Positions 57,667 through 64,000 of a stretch of DNA of 64,000 nucleotides are shown here, piece after piece. Origin of the DNA: Thalassorhabdus alkalitolerans (GTDB taxonomy: Bacteria; Bacillota; Bacilli; Bacillales; Marinococcaceae). Each line of letters opens with the position of its first letter. Positions within the stretch are counted from its first letter, which is position 1. The position numbers were made by a program, and so were the translations under genes. The notes under the pieces are model-generated. The model worked only from the letters and a program-made list of their open reading frames with translations. It had not been told where the DNA came from and did no database searches. Location: the NCBI RefSeq assembly GCF_042656585.1, contig NZ_JBHSPG010000021.1. One strand, written 5' to 3'.

Positions 57667-59304
57667 CTAGCTTGCTTGATCCGAGGTTTGAATCAAGCTT
57701 TCTACAATATTGGAAGCATGGTCTCCTATTCTTTCGAGATTACTTAGCATATCTAAATAAATCATTCCATTTGTACCTGAACATTCTCCTGCATTCAATC
57801 GTTCCACGTGTGCTTTTCGGTTCAGCTTTTCTGTCTGGTCTATTTCCCCTTCAATCTCTAAAACTTCCATAGCTATATTTACATCTTCCTTTTCTAATGC
57901 CATTAAAGCCTTTTCCACAGCCAGCGAAGTAATAGAAACCATGTGAGCCAGCCCTTCTTTTGCTTCATCAGAAAATTTCACTTTATGAACCATTGCATGT
58001 TCTGACAGCTCCATAATGTTTTCACAATGGTCGCCAATTCGTTCAATGTCTGTCACGTTATGCATAAGCTGAGAATGAAGCTCTGATTGAGTCGGGTTTA
58101 AAGAAGCTTTTGAAATGTGCGTAAGATAACTGATTATCTGTTTGTTTAAGTCATTTATGACTTCTTCTTTTCTTTTTGTAAGCTCCCCCTGCTTAGGATC
58201 CCTGCTGATCAGCATATCTGTAGAGTGGTGAACACATTCTCCTGCCAGTGACCCCATACGCAATACTTCGAGTCTCACTTTTTCTAGTGCAAATGACGGC
58301 TGCTTTAATAATTCTGGTTCCAGGTGCTTTGGCCCCTGCTCGACAATCTCATCTTCCCCTCTTATAATTTTTGGAATAAGGTAAGCGTACAAAGCAATTA
58401 GCGGCAGCTGCAGCAGGACGTTGACGGAGTTGAACAATCCATGGGCATAAGCGATTTCTCTTGCAATGTCGCCTCCAAGAGTAGAAGACATAAATAAAAC
58501 TACTATTTGTACGACTGGCAGTATGATAAGGAACATTACTGTACCTATTACATTAAAAAATACATGAGTTAAGGCTGCTCTTTTGGCAGCAACTGTGGCT
58601 CCCAAAGAAGCCAGAACAGCAGTGATTGTCGTTCCAATATTGTCACCAAAAAGAATCGGGAGTGCTTGTTCAAGATTGACAAGTCCATCAACTGCCATAG
58701 TCTGAAGCACACCGATGGCAGCACTTGAGCTTTGAACCAGCATCGTAAAGAAGGCTCCGGCTACTACGCCTAAAATAGGGTTTTCGCCTAACGTAGCCAT
58801 CATGTCCACAAATTGCGGCATATCCCTAAAAGGGTACAGCCCATCAGACATCGTACTAAGGCCAAAGAAAATCATTCCAAAACCAAAGAAAACTTGTCCA
58901 ATGTTATTTATAGACTTCTTATTAAAAAAGAAAATTAAGAATGTACCAAATGCCAGAATCGGCAGAGCATAATCACCAATTTTGAAGGAAATCATAAATG
59001 CGGTTAGCGTTGTACCCAGGTTTGCGCCCATAAGCATGGGAATCGCTCTTCTAAAGGTAAGCAAACCAGCGTTAACCAGCCCTATAATCATAACTGTTGA
59101 ACCCGTGGAAGTCTGGAGCAAGGCAGTTACAAGGGCACCGGCTATCACACCTTTAATAGGATTATCCGTGGCTTTCTCCAAAATACCACGAAGTCTGTCT
59201 CCAGCTGTGTTTTGGAGGCCGTCACTCATATATTTAATACCAAAAAGAAAGATTCCTAACCCTCCAAAAAATAAAAAAGCCATGGTTTGCATATCTATAT
59301 CCAT
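57667..59304 (-). CDS. Na/Pi cotransporter family protein with PhoU-like domain
   Basis: 545 residues. Two inverted repeats of the Na/Pi family with QTSTGSTVMIIGLVNAG and QSSSAAIGVLQTMAVDGL (QSS motifs), about eight membrane segments, then a C-terminal PhoU-like helical domain from about 345 (ERIGDHCENIMELSE repeated as LERIGDHASNIVESL). Imports phosphate with Na+, or acts in phosphate homeostasis. Monocistronic, GGAGGAACAACCG before the ATG. Confidence 0.93.
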   Translation of the reverse strand: MDIDMQTMAFLFFGGLGIFLFGIKYMSDGLQNTAGDRLRGILEKATDNPIKGVIAGALVTALLQTSTGSTVMIIGLVNAGLLTFRRAIPMLMGANLGTTLTAFMISFKIGDYALPILAFGTFLIFFFNKKSINNIGQVFFGFGMIFFGLSTMSDGLYPFRDMPQFVDMMATLGENPILGVVAGAFFTMLVQSSSAAIGVLQTMAVDGLVNLEQALPILFGDNIGTTITAVLASLGATVAAKRAALTHVFFNVIGTVMFLIILPVVQIVVLFMSSTLGGDIAREIAYAHGLFNSVNVLLQLPLIALYAYLIPKIIRGEDEIVEQGPKHLEPELLKQPSFALEKVRLEVLRMGSLAGECVHHSTDMLISRDPKQGELTKRKEEVINDLNKQIISYLTHISKASLNPTQSELHSQLMHNVTDIERIGDHCENIMELSEHAMVHKVKFSDEAKEGLAHMVSITSLAVEKALMALEKEDVNIAMEVLEIEGEIDQTEKLNRKAHVERLNAGECSGTNGMIYLDMLSNLERIGDHASNIVESLIQTSDQAS

Positions 59305-59549
59305 CGGTTGTTCCTCCTAAATTATCATTTCCATAGCTGATCATAACAACCGATTGTTAATAATATATAGATTCAATGTAAAGGTTTTGTAAATTTCATC
59401 TTTGTTTTATTAAACATAACTGCTGTCATTCTCGAAAATGGTGGTGAGAGGAAAAAAACAGGTGAAAAACGAAATATGATTTGCATTAATGGCGGTGAAG
59501 TTAAGAAAGTACACCGTCCGTAAGCCCCATCATTCCATTTCTGATCAAC
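59305..59549. other. Intergenic region, no gene seen
   Basis: Space between two minus-strand transcription units; presumably promoter of the Na/Pi gene. No structured RNA or gene seen. Confidence 0.5.
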
Positions 59550-59592
59550 AAAAAGGCGTCAGTTATCGAAAATCGATAACTGACACCTTTTA
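59550..59592 (-). terminator. Terminator of the ars operon
   Basis: GTCAGTTATCGA/TCGATAACTGAC perfect 12-bp stem flanked by GG/CC and T5 on the minus strand, after arsA. Confidence 0.82.
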
Positions 59593-59630
59593 TTACTTTT
59601 CAGAGACCGTTTTGTCCCAGCTCTTACGTA

Positions 59631-61382
59631 TTATTTCGTTCTAACTGATAAAAGGGAATCACTTTTCCAGGGAAGTAAGCAAACTTGTTCAGCTTCCTTA
59701 CTCTTCACTCGTTCAATCCACTTTTGTTCCACCAGTCCTTTTGCTTTTAATATCGGGTCCTCCGTATGGGCTGCTGACAAGCTCTGATTTAACACCCACC
59801 AGCTGGGAAACAATTCTGCCCGCTTCAAGTCTTCCTGTAAACGGCTCGCTTCAAGAACTGGAGTTGCTTCCGGCAATGTTATTACCACGATGTCTGTTTG
59901 CTCAGGATCACGGAGCCGAGGAAGGAGCTTCTTAACCTCTTCAGGAACTTGTCCTGCCGTGCGCTCAAGTTCCTGATTATAAGACTCGGAAGCATCAAGA
60001 AGCAATAATGTATGGCCGGTAGGTGCCGTGTCTATAATGACAAATTCTCCTTCTGCTCTCGCCACAACTTTAGCGAAGGCCCTAAAAACGGCTATTTCTT
60101 CTGTACAAGGGGACATAAGGTCCTCTTTCAAAAAATCCATCCCTTCTTCATCCAGCTGGTCTTTTGACTGCGCAAGCACTTCTGATCGGTACTTTTGCAC
60201 TTCAGCCTGGGGATCGATTGAACTTATACTTAAGTTTTCAGAAAGGTCATTTTCCTTTATAAACATGGAAAGGTGAGAAGCAGGGTCTGTTGTTGTTAAA
60301 TGTACACGGTGTCCTTGTGAAGCAAGTTTCATGGCAATTGTTGCAGCAACCGTTGTTTTTCCAACTCCTCCTTTTCCCATGGTCATCACCACTCCAGCAG
60401 ACTTGGAACTCAAATGGGTGATAAACCCTTCCAGTCCAGGCAGGTCTGTTTGAGACACTTCCTCAAGAGGAGTAACATCAGCTTTTTCACTGAAAAACCA
60501 ACGAAGAGAATCAATGCCTGTTAAGGAGTATGGAACATATGGAAGCTGATAAACAGGTCTTTCTCCAAACAAGGATTCTGTTTCCTTTAATGCTTCCTGT
60601 TGCTTTTGGTAAAAAGCCTGAGCTGTCTCGTCCTCTATATCAGCAGGGGTATAAACACCATTAATAATAGCATGCTGGTTTGAAAGGCCCGTTTCTTTTA
60701 GTTCTTTAGCGGCCCTTACGGCCTCTGTCAGGGAAGAATAGTCCGGCCTTGAAACTAGAAGAAGCATGGTCTTTTCGTAGTCAGACAGCGCATGTACTGC
60801 AGCTTTGTAAAGTGCTTTTTTCTCCTCAAGTCCTGCGAGCGGACCTAAGCAGGACGCTCCGTGGGTACTTTCTTCAAGAAACCCTGACCAGGCTGCCGGG
60901 AGCTGGAGAAGACGCAGAGTATGTCCGGTTGGTGCTGTATCGAAAATAATATGATCATACTCATTTTCCAGCTTCTCCGTTGTCAGAAGGCCCGCAAACT
61001 CATCAAATGCTGCAATTTCCACTGTACAAGCTCCTGAAAGCTGCTCTTCCATTTGATTAATCGCTGATTCTGGAAGAAGGCCCCGGTATGGACCAACCAC
61101 CTTTTCTCTGTACTGTTCTGCTATTTCCTCAGGATTAATATTAATAGCAAAGAGACCTGGGACCTTTTCAATATCTGTAATGTCTGTTTGGATTTCCTGT
61201 TCAAACACGTCCTGGAGATTAGAAGCAGGATCCGTGCTTACTATCAGCACACGTTTGCCGCTATCAGCCAGATTTACAGCAGCTGCACATGCAGTTGATG
61301 TTTTTCCGACTCCCCCTTTTCCTGTATAAAAGAGAAAAGGGGTTAAATCTAAATTCATAGGGTTAAATCTAGGATAAGTCAT
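59631..61382 (-). CDS. arsA: Arsenite-pump ATPase ArsA
   Basis: 583 residues made of two homologous halves. P-loops GKGGVGKTSTACA (near residue 20) and GKGGVGKTTVAA (near 335), and in both halves FDTAPTGHTLRLLQLP / IDTAPTGHTLLLLDAS and a Cys (SGACTVEIAAF, SPCTEEIAVF) typical of the As(III)-binding set. Energises ArsB for arsenite export. Last gene of the operon, 12 bases after arsD; GGAGCATTACT precedes the ATG. Confidence 0.96.
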   Translation of the reverse strand: MTYPRFNPMNLDLTPFLFYTGKGGVGKTSTACAAAVNLADSGKRVLIVSTDPASNLQDVFEQEIQTDITDIEKVPGLFAININPEEIAEQYREKVVGPYRGLLPESAINQMEEQLSGACTVEIAAFDEFAGLLTTEKLENEYDHIIFDTAPTGHTLRLLQLPAAWSGFLEESTHGASCLGPLAGLEEKKALYKAAVHALSDYEKTMLLLVSRPDYSSLTEAVRAAKELKETGLSNQHAIINGVYTPADIEDETAQAFYQKQQEALKETESLFGERPVYQLPYVPYSLTGIDSLRWFFSEKADVTPLEEVSQTDLPGLEGFITHLSSKSAGVVMTMGKGGVGKTTVAATIAMKLASQGHRVHLTTTDPASHLSMFIKENDLSENLSISSIDPQAEVQKYRSEVLAQSKDQLDEEGMDFLKEDLMSPCTEEIAVFRAFAKVVARAEGEFVIIDTAPTGHTLLLLDASESYNQELERTAGQVPEEVKKLLPRLRDPEQTDIVVITLPEATPVLEASRLQEDLKRAELFPSWWVLNQSLSAAHTEDPILKAKGLVEQKWIERVKSKEAEQVCLLPWKSDSLLSVRTK

Positions 61383-61394
61383 AGTAATGCTCCT

Positions 61395-61754
61395 TTAAAG
61401 CAAAGTAATATTGTTCCCACTAGAAGGCTTGGATGATATTTTATCCTCACTGAGCCCACTCCACTTGGCAAATTCCTGGTTTGTCGGGTACTTCCCTGTT
61501 TTCACAATTGTCCCATCAACCATGACAGCCGGAAGGGCGTCGTCCGCTCCCTTTTCGTGTAACAGCTCTTTAATCGCTTTTTCTTCAATGAAAGCTTGCG
61601 GCTCTGATCCTAGGTTAAACCTTCTTATATCTATATTTTCTTTTTCGAGCATAAAGATTGCTGTCGCTACTCTTGTCAGCTCAGGATCTACACTTGGACC
61701 ACAGACTCCTGTGTCACAGCACATCGCAGGATCGTATATTCGAATAATTCCCAT
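61395..61754 (-). CDS. arsD: Arsenic metallochaperone ArsD
   Basis: 119 residues. The As(III)-binding cysteines Cys12, Cys13 and Cys18 lie in YDPAMCCDTGVCGPSVDPEL. The C-terminal vicinal cysteines of longer ArsD proteins are absent, which is common. Delivers arsenite to ArsA. AAAAGGAGTG upstream; next to arsA in the expected pairing. Confidence 0.95.
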   Translation of the reverse strand: MGIIRIYDPAMCCDTGVCGPSVDPELTRVATAIFMLEKENIDIRRFNLGSEPQAFIEEKAIKELLHEKGADDALPAVMVDGTIVKTGKYPTNQEFAKWSGLSEDKISSKPSSGNNITLL

Positions 61755-61768
61755 TCAGATCACTCCTT

Positions 61769-62191
61769 TTATTCCTTCCCCGTCTCGGCAAACCTCTTAA
61801 TTCTTGTACCGATTTCATCACGGACCCGCTGGAAGAACTTCCACTGTTCTTCATCTGTCCCCTCCGCCTTTGCAGGGTCATCGAATCCCCAGTGTTCCCG
61901 CTCTTTGTTTGGAGGCGTTGCCGGACAGACATCATTTGCATGGCCGCATAAGGTCACAACTAGATCTGCTTTACTTAATATATCCCGATCAATGGTGTCA
62001 GACGTTTGATTTGAAATGTCAATTCCTATTTCTTTCATAGCCTTTACAGCCTTAGGGTTCACTCCGTGAGCTTCTATGCCCGCTGAATAAACCTCATACC
62101 TGTCCCCTAAATAATGGTGGCCAAACCCTTCTGCCATTTGACTGCGGCAGGAGTTGCCTGTGCACAAAAAATAAATAATGGACTTTTCCAT
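61769..62191 (-). CDS. arsC: Arsenate reductase, thioredoxin-dependent
   Basis: 140 residues. Low-molecular-weight phosphatase fold: catalytic loop CTGNSCRSQMAEG (Cys10, Arg16), Cys82 and Cys89 (VVTLCGHANDVCP) as the relay pair, matching the Staphylococcus/Bacillus thioredoxin-coupled ArsC. Reduces As(V) to As(III). GGAGAGAATGGTAA upstream; 16 bases after arsB. Confidence 0.96.
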   Translation of the reverse strand: MEKSIIYFLCTGNSCRSQMAEGFGHHYLGDRYEVYSAGIEAHGVNPKAVKAMKEIGIDISNQTSDTIDRDILSKADLVVTLCGHANDVCPATPPNKEREHWGFDDPAKAEGTDEEQWKFFQRVRDEIGTRIKRFAETGKE

Positions 62192-62207
62192 TTACCATTC
62201 TCTCCTT

Positions 62208-63512
62208 TTATATCATTGATAATATAAGAAGCCATAGATACAGACCTACAAGGGTGATAAAGAGAGTCGGCACGGTAAGGATAATCCCTACTTTAAAATA
62301 ATAACCCCATGATATCTTTACACCCTTTAACGCAAGAACATGAAGCCACAGCAACGTAGCCAGTGATCCTATCGGGGTAATTTTCGGTCCTAAATCAGCT
62401 CCTATAATATTGGCATAAATTAATGCTTCACGCAGAATTCCAGACGTATCTGTTTCGGCTATCGCCAAAGCATCAATCATAACGGCAGGCATATTATTCA
62501 TGACAGAGGAAAGAATCGCTGCGATAAATCCCATTGAAATGGTAGCAACAAATAACCCTTCATCGGCTGCAGCCTGAATGACCACAGCAAGTAAATCTGT
62601 CAGACCGACATTGCTCAAGCCGAAGACGACGACATACATCCCTATTGAAAATACCACTATGGCCCACGGTGCACCTTTCATGACTTTCCCAGTATTTACG
62701 GCAGGGCTTTTTCTTGCCATGATAATAAAAAAGATGGCAATTGCACCGGCTACAAAGGAAACCGGCACCTCAACAAACTCACTGACGAAGTATCCTGTAA
62801 GCAGAAGGCCAAGAACTACCCAGGATAAACGAAACATTTTATCGTCTCGTATCACTTCTTTTGGTTTTTTCAGCATCGACATATCATAGTTCTTCGGTAT
62901 ATCTTTTCTAAAGAATAAAAAAAGCACTAAAATACTGGCGCCTAAAGCAAAAAAGTTCGGAACAATCATTCGTGATGCATATTCTACAAAGCCGATATTA
63001 AAAAAGTCAGCTGATACAATATTAACGAGGTTGCTGACGACTAATGGCAGCGACGTCGTATCTGCAATAAATCCACTCGCCATAATAAAAGGAAAAATCA
63101 TTGCTTCTTTAAAATGAAGAGCCCGCACCATCGCTAATACAATAGGTGTCAGAATCAACGCCGCTCCGTCGTTAGCAAAGAATGCCGCAACGATTGAGCC
63201 TAATATGGTTACGTAGATAAACATCCGGACACCATTTCCTTTGGCAGCCCTTGCCATATGTAACGCAGACCACTCAAAGAAACCAATTTCATCTAAAATA
63301 AGTGAGATAATAATAATAGCTATAAACGTTAACGTTGCATTCCATACGATTCCTGTCACTGTCGATACATCTTGAAAGCTTACAATCCCGGCTGCCAAGG
63401 CAAGCACTGCTCCAATAGCGGCAGACCAGCCAATGGACAGACCTTTGGGCTGCCAGATGACCAGCACTAATGTAAACAGGAAAATAAGAACTGCAAGTAC
63501 AGTGGTCGTCAT
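62208..63512 (-). CDS. arsB: Arsenite efflux pump ArsB
   Basis: 434 residues, about 11 membrane segments, ArsB/NhaD family (not Acr3): LILDEIGFFEWSALHMARAA, FFANDGAALILTPIVLAM, and GPKITPIGSLATLLWLHVL near the C-terminus. Exports arsenite, driven by the membrane potential or by ArsA. GGAGGAGTAGGAA upstream, 15 bases after arsR. Confidence 0.95.
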   Translation of the reverse strand: MTTTVLAVLIFLFTLVLVIWQPKGLSIGWSAAIGAVLALAAGIVSFQDVSTVTGIVWNATLTFIAIIIISLILDEIGFFEWSALHMARAAKGNGVRMFIYVTILGSIVAAFFANDGAALILTPIVLAMVRALHFKEAMIFPFIMASGFIADTTSLPLVVSNLVNIVSADFFNIGFVEYASRMIVPNFFALGASILVLFLFFRKDIPKNYDMSMLKKPKEVIRDDKMFRLSWVVLGLLLTGYFVSEFVEVPVSFVAGAIAIFFIIMARKSPAVNTGKVMKGAPWAIVVFSIGMYVVVFGLSNVGLTDLLAVVIQAAADEGLFVATISMGFIAAILSSVMNNMPAVMIDALAIAETDTSGILREALIYANIIGADLGPKITPIGSLATLLWLHVLALKGVKISWGYYFKVGIILTVPTLFITLVGLYLWLLILSMI

Positions 63513-63527
63513 TTCCTACTCCTCCTA

Positions 63528-63881
63528 CTAGTCACACCGAATACGCAACCCATTCTGTGCTAAATCATCAAGCACTGCTGTCTGATCTGGTATATATGAC
63601 AATATATCCTCAATTACCGGGTATAGATCAGTTTCTTTGTTAAGTGAATAAAACATCCACTGTCCTTTTCGTTTTTCTTTTACGATCCCCACATCTCTAA
63701 GCTTTCGTAAATGTTGACTGATGGCTGGCTGACTGACTTGAAAAATTTCAACAAATTCACACACACAGCACTCACTATTCTCAAGCATTTTAAGCATCCT
63801 TAACCTGTTTTGGTCTCCCAGCAGCTTAAAAACTCTCGCTGCGTCTGCAAACTCAATCTGTTTAACCTTTTTAACTGACAT
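63528..63881 (-). CDS. arsR: Arsenic-responsive repressor ArsR
   Basis: 117 residues. Winged helix of the ArsR/SmtB family. The sensing cysteines form NSECCVCEFVEIF (Cys38, Cys39, Cys41), as in the B. subtilis and plasmid ArsR C-x-C motif, next to the recognition helix FQVSQPAISQHLRKLRD. First gene of the operon; TTTAGGAGGTGAACGGCCT precedes the ATG. An inverted repeat operator lies 33 bases upstream. Confidence 0.95.
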   Translation of the reverse strand: MSVKKVKQIEFADAARVFKLLGDQNRLRMLKMLENSECCVCEFVEIFQVSQPAISQHLRKLRDVGIVKEKRKGQWMFYSLNKETDLYPVIEDILSYIPDQTAVLDDLAQNGLRIRCD

Positions 63882-63913
63882 AGGCCGTTCACCTCCTAAA
63901 CCTAGGATAACAA

Positions 63914-63939
63914 ATCATATAAGCATATACTAATATGAT
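63914..63939. promoter_or_regulatory. ArsR operator
   Basis: ATCATAT-N12-ATATGAT inverted repeat, the imperfect symmetric layout of ArsR boxes. It overlaps the likely promoter (minus strand TTGTAA, 16 bases, CATTAT). Confidence 0.6.
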
Positions 63940-64000
63940 AATGAAATGTAATTAAACATTTACAATTTTTACTGATTTAGTTCACTTATACGAAATGGAA

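Overview
The window is a low-to-medium GC Firmicute chromosome, almost certainly a Bacillaceae member. Evidence is the gene order alr / endoAI / rsbRSTUVW-sigB-rsbX / tex / cmpA / sprT / tRNA cluster next to acpS, nnrD and a LolA-like lipoprotein gene, which matches the Bacillus subtilis sigB region, together with strong GGAGG ribosome sites and SigA, SigB and SigX promoter motifs. A haloalkaliphilic relative (Halobacillus-like) is plausible from the very acidic lipoproteins and the Na+/H+ antiporter, but the genus is inference.

Layout. 1-1400: twelve minus-strand tRNA genes; a 10-N assembly gap at 267-276 probably hides a 16S rRNA gene, because 16S-23S spacer-like sequence with tRNA-Ile lies on its far side. 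1.5-9.6 kb: sprT-like, cmpA, tex and the complete SigB partner-switching operon with its autoregulatory SigB promoter inside rsbU/rsbV. 9.6-15.8 kb: an EndoAI-type antitoxin whose partner toxin gene ndoA is missing, then alr, a LolA-like lipoprotein, nnrD, acpS and a rhomboid protease. 15.8-19.1 kb: a Mn-type binding lipoprotein with MntR-like boxes and an orphan Fur-box FbpC-type ATPase, both lacking permeases. 19.4-23.1 kb: SigX/RsiX, a transposase-like HTH remnant, a small protein and a GerMN lipoprotein with a SigX-type promoter. 23.3-30 kb: stress and cell-wall accessory genes (UspA, LysM-SleB hydrolase, YodB-like regulator, TrhA, YodC-like nitroreductase, CAP protein, a 51-aa repeat lipoprotein, an RsbR paralogue). 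30-39.9 kb: prfC, TVP38/DedA, HAD phosphatase, NhaC antiporter behind a terminator-containing leader, UspA, SulP, a YusW-like lipoprotein, HD hydrolase. 40-51.4 kb: assimilatory nitrate/nitrite reduction (nasC, nasB, moaC, nasE, nasD, nasF), split by two acetyltransferase genes. 51.7-59.3 kb: rhodanese, two DUF2512 proteins, NlpC/P60 hydrolase, DUF421, YtxH-like protein, methyltransferase, Na/Pi cotransporter. 59.6-64 kb: arsRBCDA arsenic operon.

How it works together. The SigB module is complete: RsbR/RsbS stressosome, RsbT/RsbU activation, RsbV/RsbW switch, SigB and RsbX feedback. A second RsbR-like protein is encoded 20 kb away, and several scattered genes have SigB-like promoters. SigX/RsiX has an autoregulatory promoter and a probable target 1 kb away. 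Nitrate assimilation is supplied with molybdopterin (MoaC) and siroheme (NasF) functions, and a TnrA/GlnR-like box precedes nasB.

No clearly new multi-gene system, prophage, CRISPR array or intact insertion sequence is visible. The best leads are the orphan antitoxin, the attenuator-like leader of the NhaC antiporter, the RsbR paralogue with Asp at a regulatory Thr position, and the SigX-linked GerMN lipoprotein.
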